Assembly (NCBI GenBank): GCA_964019165.1
Contig: OZ025279.1
Span: 2,432,456-2,496,455 of the forward strand
Reading direction: 5' to 3'
DNA: 64,000 nucleotides
Source of the DNA: Mastigias papua
Lineage: Eukaryota; Cnidaria; Scyphozoa; Rhizostomeae; Mastigiidae
Shown here: positions 20,115 to 33,800 of the stretch, in pieces
Position numbering within the stretch: the first letter of the stretch is position 1
Layout of the letters: each line of letters opens with the position of its first letter
Translations under genes and position numbers: made by a program
The notes under the pieces: model-generated
Told to the model about the DNA's origin: nothing
Databases searched by the model: none
Seen by the model: only the letters and a program-made list of their open reading frames with translations

Positions 20115-23100
20115 TCACTTCTTTCCTATTTCAATGTGTACAAATAGCGATGCATTTGGGATCTCATTGCCTTGTTTTGACAACAGTCGCATGTGTCTGT
20201 AGCCTAAAACGTAAACAGCAGTTGTCATATTACGTCACGATTACGGAATAAGTATATGTACCCTAAATACTAAAAAAGTTGATTGGAGCAGCTTCTCAAA
20301 GGCCAACCTCAAGTAGGTCTAATATAATATTGAAGACATTTTTGCCTCATCAAAACTAAAAGTTTTTTCTCCAAAGCGTACGTAGATCAGCAAAACGAAA
20401 CAAATTGCAACACTGACGACAAAATATAGAAGAAACTTTGCCTGTTGACGAGAATTGTTTATCTTTACTTTACTGTGATACACACACTGATGACACAAGA
20501 ATTACTAAGAATCCACTTCGACAGTGCTGCACACATTTTTTAAAAGGAAAAGCGAAACTTTCGCTGAGGGTGGGATCTGGAAAATTTCCTCCGACTTTCT
20601 GATAACAAATTATAAGTTTGTTCTCAGTTGGAAAGGTGCTGAAATCATGCTTGAATTCTGTAGAAAGTTTGTGTATTATAAGCAGAAAATTGGAACATAA
20701 CTACGGGAAGTTTCATTCTCAATAAAAGAGAGGTGAATTTCGATGAAAACACCCACCCTTGAATTGCTAATAAATTTCAAATCATGTCCATTGGTAGCAG
20801 AAATAGAATTGGATGCACGCAGCAGACCAGATGCTTCTAATACACTTGCCATCGGCTTTCCTAGGAAGGGGGGACCAGGAAATATCGGGAAAGTCGCACC
20901 TTTTGATATTAAAATTACTTGATTCTTCCAACCCTTGTGGTATGACCTGAAACCAAAGTCTCCACCCAGGGGAGATAAGATGACCCCGGCACTGGAGCGC
21001 AATCTTCTTCAATTGTGTCTGCTTTTCCCCGTTGTTCCCAAGGGCCCCCTTCCTAGGAAAGTCGATGAGATCTACATAATGTGATTTGCAACAAATGGAA
21101 TGCGTAGCTTCATCTACCAAAATACTTAGGAATCTAGGCTAATCAACCTGTCATTAATTAGAACGATTTACGATCGATCGATCACTAAATTGGCCTCTAA
21201 AGCAGCAAGACTGCCTCGCTCTAAAGAACATCAATGCCTAACATTACCAAACTGTAGAAAAGTTGCAAAAGCTCTATCACAAAAGAAGCTACCCTGTGTA
21301 AATATTGTTGCTTCATTGAACTATAGATGACATATTGTTGTACCTTCTAATTCGTAGCTACCAGTGTCATAACAGTTATATAATACATAAGTTCAAAATT
21401 GTACAACTATTTAATAACCAAAATACGTGAATAGTCTGATGGTACAGCAAAACTTCACTACAGCACGAAACAGCGGCAACATTTTTATACATACTGAAAG
21501 CACTTTTCGTCCGACACTCGAGTATGAAACGTCGGTAACGACCGAAAGGTGAACTGAAATATATAGCCAGATGCGGCGATACACGTATATATGAAATATA
21601 TACAAGTGATATGATGAAAATGCGCTTAGTTGGCCTTTCAGTCGTTATCCGACGCTTCATACTCTGATGAGTGTCGGATGAAAAGTGCTTTCAGTATGTG
21701 TAAAAAATGTTATCGCTTTTTCATGCTGTAGTGATATTTACTAACCAGACATAACATGCTTCCATTGCCATTAAAGGTAAACCATTATTGCTCTATTGTA
21801 GGGTAAATTATAGAACTGGCATCCATAGATGTCGTAAAAGATGCTTTTAAGGTATACCAAAGTATCCGCAAAAAAGGGAATATTCCTCCTGTGAATGTCT
21901 GGTACCTGGCGCATTACATTGCGCAACTTGATCGCTAATCGATAAGGATTTCTCTTCCTATCTTAAAAACAACCCTAGGACACAAAATCCATACTGAGAT
22001 ACCTTTATTTGAAAATAGTTTATGAACAAAGACCATAGGGGGCGTAAGCTTCAGGAATACCTTGACTACTGAGAAAACTCCTTCTTAAGAAATTCCCTCC
22101 GTACCACTTATCTTTTTCTCCATGTTTTGTTGAATGCATGTTGTACTAATTTCAGTTACTGATGCATTTATCTTCTGCAAAATTGTCTTACTTTCTTGCA
22201 ATTTGCTGTTTGTTTAGTAATTATCTCCATAAATGCATGCGGTGGAATTAAAAATAAAAATGAAACTGAAACTAAATGAAACTGAAACAAAAACAGCAAA
22301 TTCTTCGTGCTTTCAGACTGACCCTGTTGGCCTGAATGCAACGTCATGAAGTATAAACGTCATGATGACGTGTCATCTGGGAATATAATACTTAGAAGTT
22401 TATTGCATTTATTTGTAATGGTCATGGCTTATTTCTCACAACCTCCTTTGAATCATATTCCTTTTCCACTCTTGGTACAACAGTAACATCTGCAGCGGAT
22501 ATTAGATAGGGGGCGACGGGGGCAAATACTCATTGAAGTAGAATAATCGGCATTTGGGTATACAATGGGACGATTCTAGAAATTAACATATGGACAGTCG
22601 GGAAATGTACCACCCATGTCCCCATTACAGATTTTCAAAAATGATTCACATAATCATCCTTCACTACTAACACTGTACTATATATGTAGATAGGTTTGCA
22701 AAATATATAAATAGAAATGATAGTAAATAAAGTACAGAGTAAATGGCCAATGTACAAAATGAATCATCAATAAAATGGATCTGGTTAAAATGCATCCAGA
22801 AAGTGTGATAGCTACTCAGAACTCACCTTGTTTAAAGCAATTCAGAGGAGCCGTAAACTGGCCGAGGAAATCATCTGAACCGAGATCGGAATCATAAACA
22901 GTGAACCTGACTAGTACCAGCTCCGGAACCTTCACCGTGAATTTGACGAATTCATTCCAAACTGGATTGAAGCCTTTTATTAGAAAGAAGTATAACAAAG
23001 TCAATTCGGTGCATTCAAAATACCTTGGAATTACAAAGCACATGAAGTACAACAATTGTAAATAATATCATTTTTATCATGGGGCTGCTCCTGCCAAGAA

Positions 23101-24173
23101 ATTGTAGGATGAAAATACAGGAGACAAATACAAACATAGGGCAGTGAGAGAGAGAATGAAAGAAGGAAAGATAGAAAAAGAAAGAAAGAAGGAAAGAAGG
23201 AATGAAAGGATAGATGGCTAAGCCAAATCATAGAGGAAATAAGGAGATGATATGAAAAAGGAAATTTTAACTACGTGTCACTAAAATTCTTTATTGTAGA
23301 TCAATCTAGCAGAGCTTAAATATTTTCAAATTTATATGAAGTATAATATTATAAATGGCACAAAACTGGCAAAATATAGAACGGTATAATGTACACAATA
23401 AGACTTTATCCACAAAAGCACTTTGAGCATAAGTACATAGTGAGAATCCAACATAAAGTAAAGACTTTAAAAGTAGCTTATAGGATATCGTACAACAACT
23501 AATACCAACCGTTGTTGTGAATAACTTTTGAAGAATATCTCTTGTCATCTGTGTCACAAGGTAGGCCACAAGTTTCAATTTGCACATATGGATCAACGAT
23601 CTTATGAAAAAGAAACACTAGACCTTAAGCAGGTATCTATGGAATATTCTGATCGGGGTACTAATTTCTAATCACAGAGGTAACATATTACACTGAAAAG
23701 AGTCAGGGAATGTATTGTTTGTGTATGAAGCACATTCTTGGTTGTCAACAAACGAACGCCAAAATAATACCCTCAATGTGCCGCCAAGTCAGACTATCAT
23801 GAAACCTAACGATACTATTTCAGTGATTTTTGGACTAAAACTCCATTTGCTTGTGAAAATAGTCTAGTTCTGGTGAGGAAATGTGGTGGTAGTCTTTGGG
23901 TGTCTACATGTAAAAACTTCCTAAATCTCAAGCTCTTTCTTACACACTTAAGCTTTTCAGATAGACGACTTCAGTCAATTTTAGATAGAAAGCATTAACT
24001 GCTTCAAAAAAACTTCCAAGTAAGTTGCAAAGCAACTCTTGTTTAAACACGCTCAATAGCCCCATCAAATAGTACACAGTTACAGTTCTTTATAAAAGAA
24101 TAAAAAATAAATTTGAAATTACCCCACTATTATTTGATTTCTTTGGCTTTGGAAGCTGCCTACCACTTATTAG
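20115..24173 (-). CDS. PLC C2-domain exons (24173-24123, 23600-23510, 22973-22827, 20203-20115)
   Basis: The order is [52 protein letters not shown] with [17 protein letters not shown], and finally [20 protein letters not shown] with FVHIEIGKK and TGA. It is a type II calcium-binding C2 fold with the Asp ligands present. The last exon (89 nt) lies 2.6 kb from the previous one and ends the protein nine residues after the SLF strand, with no eta-like tail. Confidence 0.95.
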
Positions 24174-24793
24174 CTGCAAAAGATGAAAAATTATAAATAA
24201 TACCTAAATGAAAACTTTTGACTAGATGATCCTTAGGGTACAAATCTGATTAAAAAAGGCACTCAATAACAACACAAGCTCTGAAGATTTATAAAAGAAA
24301 GAAAACTCTTTCAGCTATGAATATTGAAAGCTTGGGAAGCGTCATGGTTGCAAGATTAGAGCGTGTCTCTTCACTGCACTATGTATATGCACTTGATAGC
24401 GATTCATCAACTATCCTACAAAGGTGCAATCCCCGCACGGAGGTCTCTCGATAAGAAAATTGAGTAGCGCCTTATTATGACTTTTCAAACATACCTTAAT
24501 TTTGACGACTGTTTCTCTCATTCCTTCAAAGGGGATATCTGAATTTGGATTAAATGTAGTATTTTCTGAAAGAACAAAAAGCATTGTGAATTTTATATTT
24601 ATAAAAAAGTGGTTTATAAGAAAGTTGTACTCGACTGTTCAAAACGTTAAGAAAGTTCAGTACTGGAACTTTGAGACCTGAGAAAGTCAAAAAATCATAT
24701 ACCTTTAAAATTCCAAAAACCTGCACAAGGCAATCTTCGCCTCTATTTAATTTCGATAGATTCCCTATGTATACGAGTGTTATGGTTGTGTAA

Positions 24794-24878
<85 letters not shown>

Positions 24879-27800
24879 GTCTGTCTGTCTGCGTAACACT
24901 GCACTGTTATACAAACTCAAAAAGTTTTGCTAAGGAAGACTTAAGGAAGCTCCGGTACTGAAATCATGAAAAAGCGCAGAAAGTTGCAGTAATGAGCCTA
25001 ACAACTTTCTCATAACATAAACGTGTAGTGAAAATTCTTTCATCATAATTTCGAATATGTTTCCTACCATCTCGCATGAAATTTGGCTTCAGCAAGTAGC
25101 CACTGTTTCCATTGTCGCTGAACTTGCCACGATAAAAGTCCATCATATGACCATCGGTTTGAAAATTGAGGGCAACTGTTCAATAAGATCAAGATTTACA
25201 ATTTAAAACAAATAATGTGCTAAACAAAGGCAATAACGAGGCTTCAACTTTATTCAACGAACACTCATTGCTTATAAAAACGCAGTGTATAAGAACAAGG
25301 AGGCTCAATTTTGCCAACAAAGTAAGACCACTGCTTGAATATGCTCAGCCTCACATGCAACACTCAACCATTCAAAATGTTTTGGCAAACAAATTCTGAT
25401 CAGCCCACTAATAAACATCAAAATTCGCTGCTTTAATTTCAAAAGTAGTCAGACCTAACATATTTGAAAAGATATTACATGTAGTTTCTCAACATTTTTG
25501 GAATAAAATTATTCTTGAAATTCAGAACAATTTAAAGAGCATTTCTAAAATTTCTAAAATTAAGAAGAATCTAAAAATTATTAAGGAATTAAGAATATCG
25601 AGCAACGGCAGACCATTAAGGTTCTAGTAAAAAGAGTGTAAACATTTTCACCTTTCCAATTAATTTATCACGAACCCAAAAATGCTTGTAAAATATTTCA
25701 CTGCATTGTCGGGAAAAAATTGTTTTTAAAAATTAACTCACCAATCTGGCATCCAAGATTCCAAGCATCCTGTGGGTCATAATTACTTGAGTCAACTCTA
25801 ATGCTTCCTGGGTAAGTTCGGGTAAGAAACTTGGCATTGTATCTCACAAATGAATTCCCTTCGCTTTCGCCGAGCGCAAGAAACTTTGATTCAACGAATG
25901 ATGACATCTGATAGTACTTCCCTGAGAAGTATGACAAAAACACAATACAATTAATGGCACAGTGCCAATCAGATAGTAGACATTTCGCAACAGTAGATGA
26001 GATCTTTACACAGCTGTCAGAAGAACATTAGATTGCAATGATGAAAAATCTTGGTTCTAATGAAAAATAGTTGCTTTGATGAATAAACTCTCCCTTCGAA
26101 TAGGTTATAACTGAAGCTAGAATTTTCTAGGCGCAAAAAAATACCCTCGGTTTAGAAAATGTAAGATAATGAGTCCTAAAAACCCAGAAGCTGCAATCCC
26201 TTTAAACGGGTGTCTTTGCACACTCTCTGCATAACACTATGAGACCAGTCCGCAGTTGTGAGTGAAAATTAATCTCGGAAATTAGTCTTATGCTTGAGCT
26301 TCCAAATCACATATAAGGATAGACTTACGTTTGGCCTGTGCTTGTTCAAATGAGTTAAATTTCACAGCACAGATGTAGTTCACAAGTCGGGATAGTTCCC
26401 TCGCCAGCTTCAAATTCTGTCAATGATCAAATTCAAATAGAACTTCAACATCAAAAAATAATCCAGTCATGATAGATATCAAACAGTAGTCCACTTTTAG
26501 ACGCTAAAATACTTTTAAAAGTTGATGATAAATAAGCGAATATTAGCAAATACAATGTATTTTTGTAACGTCCTTGTTAACGGTTAAATGTGCAATTTTA
26601 TAGTAATGCAAAGTTACGACGTCCAATGAATATTACACATATTTATGAAGGTTGAAATTGATAAAAATCAAACGATCATTTCAAATGCACACAACTTTAT
26701 AACACATCGTAAATTTATATGTATTCAACGTTTAAAAACATAAGACACCTTGGAATTAAAAATTAAATATACATGCCATTAAAAATTTAATGTTTGATAT
26801 TAAAATTTAGCATTGAGCTGCTGCAGAATTTACACGTTTAAAAGTTTTCCACTCTAAAGTGCACAATTCAGCAATCTTAACTATAACAGTAAAATTCATT
26901 GAAAGCGCAATTTGACAAAAAATATTCAGCAAAAGACAGAGAGTAGAATACAACCTAAAATGATGTGGAGAATAGGGGAGGCCATATGGAAAGATAAGGA
27001 AACCTTTCAATTTTGCACAAATTTATTTTCAAATGATGATTTAAACAAAAATCTTGTTTTTAATAAAAATCAGTCTGACAAATGAATTGATCTATGCTAT
27101 TCATTTATTTGTATGACTTACACCAAACTTTGAACCAAGACTGAATGATCGACCCATGCTAACACGTCGCATCACGCCATTGCCTCTTTCACTCTTCGAT
27201 TCAAAATACAATTTAATGGTTTAAGACATTTAGCTTTGCAACATTTCATATACATTATATCATATCTTATGATCTATTACAAGTAAGTTTAGTTTACATG
27301 GGGAATATTTAAATATTTAAAAAGTGCAAAATATCATGCATGCAATTGACGTTTGAATATTTGGGTGAAGTTTATTCCTTTCATCTACAATAAAGTAAAT
27401 AAAAATTATGAGACTAATTCTCAAATGCAGTGCCTAATTATGAATTAAAAACACAGAGACACTGGCCAAATACTACCTGATCCACTGCTATCAATATTTG
27501 CTACAAATACGGGTGGTCAAATCAACGTCCAGTACAAAACCATTTTACGATCAGGCTACTTCAATAATTTATCAGATTCATACAAAAATTCAGTTACACA
27601 GCGAATGACAAATTTGGTATCCAGTTCTTTGGCTTGTCTAGCAATGACTATGAGCTATGAGCTGTATGCTTGGTTATGCTATGTACGTCATGCTTGGCTT
27701 TGCTATGAAAGCCAAGCTTGAATTTTTGCCATAAGCGTCACGTTTGTGCTATGAACGCCATGTTTGGTTTTGCTCCGAACGTCAAGGTTTATTTCGAAGC

Positions 27801-30800
27801 TGGAAATAAAGTACAATACTTATCTTCATCCTTTACAAACTCTTTCCCGTTTATTCAAACTCTTCCTTTAGCCTGACGAATTTTTGAAATAGTTAACGAT
27901 ACCCAATTATTAAACACCACTCGTAAATTGGCACCCAGTGCATGAACCTGTCGTGTGCCATTCTAGTCAAAGTTCAGGAGCTAACAATAAATTCTAGTTG
28001 GCATCAACTACAAAAATCACACCTTTTCCTTCTCCTTCTGCTTTTCACGTTTTTTTGCAACCATTTCTTTCATACCGTCATCTGTTGAGCCTTGAATAAC
28101 CATGTCAGCGGCTTCATCGTCTTCTGATACATCACCTAGACCATCGCCACCACCTTCCATCTCTGCAGATAACTTTTTGCCCTTAAAAACAAACAGAACT
28201 ACGATAATTCTAAGAGAACTAACAGCTTTTTCTAAACAGAAAAGAGGAAAACAAAAGGTCAGGATTCGGTAAAAGCACACTATTGGTCGTCAGTGATATG
28301 GCAGTTGGGGGGGGAGGGAGGGGGTTTCATGGATGTAATGCTCCCATGTCTATAAAACTGTAAAATTGGTAATGCAGCAGTGAATTCAGCGTGCAATGGG
28401 AAGTCTGACCAAAGGTCATGGAACAAGTCGTTTATATCATTGGACATCTCTGCTATCATCTTGCCACATAAAACACAAACCACTAATTATATATTTAGCA
28501 TTTAATATCAAGCCTCGTAAATTAACAGATAGCAGTAATGAATGGTTATTGAAATGAGAAGTAAACAGAAATAAAACTTCGATGATTTCATGCAATGCAG
28601 GGCAAGACCTCTAACACATACAGCGATAGGTGGCCAAGGAAATGCGCCTTCATGCGTATAAAGCTGAACATAATTCATCATAAAATTACACCCCTCAGAT
28701 CCTTAGGGACTGCAATTTGGAGCTTTCTCCCAGATGAGGCACAATTGTCCAATAAAATGAGGCACCTCAAAACACCAATAAACAAATGTGTCTGCATGAC
28801 CTGCAGCCAACATCAGTAGCTTCCCAAATGCAATTTCTATTGCCGTATATTAGTATGTATTAGTGTGCAGAACTATCGTTAAAATACCACTTTACGCTTT
28901 AAAAAATTGCCCTACACATTGAAAATTCCAATTAAGAAATAAGTGACCTTGATTGCATTCAAACCTTAATAAAAATTTTGTATTTGAGAGATTCAGGCGA
29001 AGGTAGTTGCGAGCGGTCCTCATCAACTGGGTCGCAGTATAAATATTCTGAAAAAGACATTGAAAAGATTTGAAAAGGGGAGATATGAAAAAAGAAAGAT
29101 ATGCAAAAAGATGAGATGTGAAAAGGGGGATGTGAAAAGGGGGAGATGTGAAAAAGGGAAATATAAAAAAGGGAGATATCAAAGAAAGAAGTTACACAAA
29201 AAGGGGTATGCTAAAATGCAAAGGGGGTATCAGCAAAAGGGGAATACGGAAAAGGGAGAAAAAGCGCACCCATGTCAAGATGGGTTCAAAACTGTAATTC
29301 AGAACGCATTTAAAGTTTTGCACTATGTACTTTGGTCCAAACTATTGTTTGCTCATACGGCTACTGGTAAACAAATTGTTCAGGAAATTTTATTTATTAT
29401 ACACAGAAATATAGTGGCTTCAAACTTATCATTTAACGTTTTCCTATATTTATATTTCATATATACTCCGCATAAAATTCACATTTCAGATCACTAACTT
29501 ATACAAATTTTGTAACCAAGCTACTTTATTTTAACTGTTTGTATTAACTTTGTAAAACAGTGTGCAATTAATGGTTTACCCGGTATGAAAAGCCAAAAAT
29601 CAAATCAAGTAAATTCAAACCTCCAAGTATTGCTACCATATGTTTGGCCATGACTCTCTGTTGTTCAATGCTGCAATGATTCTCCAAAGAGAGAATCAAT
29701 GGATACCTGAAAAAAGGTATGCATGAACAGTTTCAAGAACAGAAAATGAAAATTGGAGCTGAAACTAGCATGAGAACTGAACGACGAGCAATTTAACATG
29801 AGGGTGAAGTTTGAATTTGGAAAAAAGAGCTGGGAACAATGCTAATGAGGTCAGGGCAGGGATTTGAGTTCTGTTGCTAATAACTATCACATGTGTTTCG
29901 CTACAAGTAAAATACCATTCGCTAAACTTCAAAGCTGAAATAAGAAAAATACGTCCCGACCTAGACAAAAGCAAAGAAGCCCCATGGGATAACTGAAACA
30001 AAAGAAACCAGGAAGATATGTGAAATTCTAAGGAAAAATAAAACAGGAGGGCAGAGGAAACTTTGTAGCAGATGATAGTTGCTTTTAAATAAACAAAATA
30101 GCTCGTGCTATACTATTTGAAGCTTTAATTTTTTGTAACAACCGAACTTGGAATTACAAAATGGGGGGCCTAAAATTTACCGCTTGCAACACATTTAACT
30201 AAAAATGGCCTAGCCAAGAAGAAAGAAAAATCTAACTGAATTAGGAATTAAATAGAATAAAATTGCCAAATATATGGTATTGAATCTGTCTGTGTTGATT
30301 CACTGTTGAACAGAAATAAATGGCCAAATATACGGAACAATGGAAAACAAGTAGGTCCTATCAACGTACGCAGATTTGTAGAATGCGTATTCCCTGATTG
30401 CAGTTATTGCATCCTTAAAAAGAATCTTTGATGTGAATGTGTAGCCGTGGTATATGATTGGTTCGTTGTCTTCGCCATCCCAGCAGTCAACTGTAACGGA
30501 CAGTTAAAATTGCTCTCTCATTTCAATTCAGCTCATTTAAATATAGCTACGAACGGGGAGGAAAAACAATTTGAAGCCTCTGACTTTAATTATCCCATAT
30601 CAAACTCATTTCAGACAAAAAAACAAGCGCAAAATCAGTGGAAAAGAATAGTTTTAATCTGTGATGTGATGGGGGCTTACTAATATGTTGCTACTCTAGG
30701 ATGAGGGCCAATTCAAGCATTTAAGGTGTGTATATAAATAGGACAACAGACAATCTCTTACGTTCAAGACAACGGCATCCTTCTTTTAACACAGAAATGT

Positions 30801-33800
30801 AACCTTCGACGCTTGATTGTCCACGAAGCTGGTCTTCCAACAGGTACCTAAAACATCATACTCTTAAGTTAATCTTCTCGACGACACATCCATGGCTTCC
30901 AAAGAGACGTCTATAGAATCTAATTAGTTCCAAAAATCTGCTTTCAAGCAGTCAACAAAACCAGGGTAAATCAATCGTGCGATTTAGAATAAAACCAAAT
31001 AATTTTTTAAGCTATGAGATAAGAAATAAAAAAAAGTTAAACTGGAATCACGAAAATGATCGGGCCACGGAAAAATGAATTCAGAGTAACGCAAACTTGA
31101 AATGGAAGAATTCGCTAGAAAAATACAACATTGATAGGAAAAACAAAACAAGGACGACGAAGAAACAGTACTTTATATTCCCAAAAGTAAGACATAGTGG
31201 ATAAATCGAGTGCCCGCGCTCTACAGCAACTAAGGGCTCCCTCTACAATAAAAAAATAGCCACTGTCGAGCTGGACAAAAAATGTTTTCTTTCAGGGAAC
31301 GTAAATATCTAGTTCAAAATTTAAGCAAAATATCTAAGGGGTAGGAACCAAATAATTTCTGCTTATACAAATTAATCTATTGTTTATATGTTGTTCTGTT
31401 TATTTGTAGATTAAGTGTTCTTCTCCTAAGTTAACTTGAATTTTGTTATTTGAGTTTCATACATGTTTCAACAATTGAAGATTATCTCGTTGAAACCTTC
31501 AGTATATACTGCTAACCAAATAAACTTCAGCGAAGTGCGTTCCCAAGTTCCAATACTTTTCACCTCTGAGCCATTATACTATTAGAATTGACAATGGGAT
31601 ATGAGAACAGCATGGAACTCAACGGCAAAAGGAATCGAAAGAATACAAGACTCTTGTTGAAAATTTTAAGATACCTAGCGATGAAAATGTGCATCAATAA
31701 TTCAATTGAAGCCTGTGGCTTCACTAAAAATAAAAGCATGAAACATTTGACTATCATAAAGAACTTATAAATACTCATAATATATTGATAAATATAGGTA
31801 TTTTAATAATCAATTATTCATCTAAGAGCTTTATCGACATTAGTATTCGTAAGTCGAACTCTATCTTTTGTTGAAGAAATGCTTCCACTACTGTAATGTC
31901 AATAATATCACAACTATCTGCTGTTGTGGTTGTTCCTGTTGTTGTGGTTGTTATTGCTGTTCTAGATCACATGACCATGTGACAAAATCACATAACAATA
32001 CCATATCACAATGCATTTCACATAGCATTGCCAGTCAAGGAAACAATGATCGGACCGTGTAATCTATATTATCAAACCTGGAAGAAAAGTGGCGTGACAA
32101 AATGAGTGAAAAATGCAACACAACATACGTATTGTGAGATGAGCTGATGAAGTAGTGAGACAAAGGTTGATTCATATCTTGGTAAACAGTTGTACACTTC
32201 TGATCATAAACGTCCCCATCATTGGAAAACAAGTAATTCGTCAAGCCTTGGAATAAAACGGAAAACATGGCCAAAATAGTCAATCATAGATAGCGAAATA
32301 AAACATGAAAACTACTCTCATTATGGTTTTCAAATTTAGTGCATAAACCCAGTGATAGGTCTAATTTGAGCACCTGATTTGATACTTAGTATAACTGAGA
32401 TTCTAATACTTCGTGGCAAGCACTTCGCATGTGGAGCCCTTGCTCTAATACATGAATTGACCGCCTTGCGACAAGAAACAAGGCAAAGATTAGTTCTGTA
32501 TACGGAAACGTATGATAGGAAGTACCTGATAGAGAGGACACCTAACCTGGGTCGTCGGCACTGCGAGGTAGGGTGGCCAGTTTTTCTCCTAGTCCCTCTT
32601 ATCTCTCAAGTTCTGCCACCTAGTACTTATATGCTGATGGGTAGACAGTAGACGAGTATCTTAATTATGACGCAAAGTGAACCTCGAGCCATCGACCCTC
32701 CACACAGCAGGCAAGCGCTCCAACTAATTGACTGCTCGCCTTTCTTATAACAATGACACCATCAGTTTAACGAACGCATTGAAACTGTCTTAAGATAACC
32801 ACTCGGCAATATTTTTGAGTTAGTGACACTATTTTGTATAAGGTGGGGGGGGGGGGGGGATAACGCTTTGGAATAACAATCTCAAGATACAAATTAGCCA
32901 AGACGATATGAAACGTCGAGCAATAGATAGCAAACTATATGCTATTTACATAAAAAGGAAGCGCTCTGCTTTCAAAATGGATATTTCTCAGTATTTTTTC
33001 AAATCCAGCCTGAAATATTTATCAAATGTCCCTAAAAACTCTAAAAGACGATTGTGAAATTCAATGTTTCAATTTACTTCACCAACTTAACTCTTCTTGT
33101 TTTCATGTGTGCAAAGTGAATCATCATAAGTGGCGAGTTTAATTCCAGTTTAATAAAAAGGCTTTTAGCACAAAACCGTTTTCTCAACTTTACTTCTGAA
33201 AGTCTGTCTAACTTTGCCTATTAAATGTTTCTTAATTCGCATGATTTGACCCTGATGTTTCTTTCTTTATATACCAATATAAATTTAGCAAGAAAATATG
33301 AAACATGAGTAATAAATGATTAACAAACTTAGCATTATTACTAATTAAACTTACCATCAATTCCTAGACATTGCTTCTCTCTCCATTCTTCCACTGGTTC
33401 AAATTTACAAATTATCTCTTGGCACATACTATCCGTAACATCATCAATCTGAAAAAAGAGTTCCCAAAAATTCAACAACCATGCAAAAGGCACATACCCC
33501 AATAATTATATAAAACGACTACAGATAGAATCATTCACCCATTAATTCAGTACCAAAATTATTCATTCATTCGTATAGTAGCGCATTAAATAACTAGCTA
33601 TTTCTTTATTTTTGTCCTATTTGAAATCATGCTAAATTCATTTACGTTTATGAAAATGAGTATTATATTCAACACATCAGATGGAAATCACAGCTTGATA
33701 ATAATCGCAAGATGAAGATGACAAGAAACAAGGTCATTTTACTAACTTTATTCACATAACAACGAAATTCCAATACAATAACTATGTCAAGACAATCCAG

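Noticed and set aside
20676..21120. Overlapping minus frames downstream of the last large PLC intron exon, with a [10 protein letters not shown] segment resembling the end of a C2 domain
   Set aside because: The true C-terminal exon ([21 protein letters not shown]) was found at 20115-20203 with exact phase; these frames lack matching splice sites.
22430..22560. Three-frame-open minus stretch after acceptor TTAATTTCTAG, considered as the last PLC exon
   Set aside because: None of the frames shows the C2 ending and the real exon was located elsewhere.
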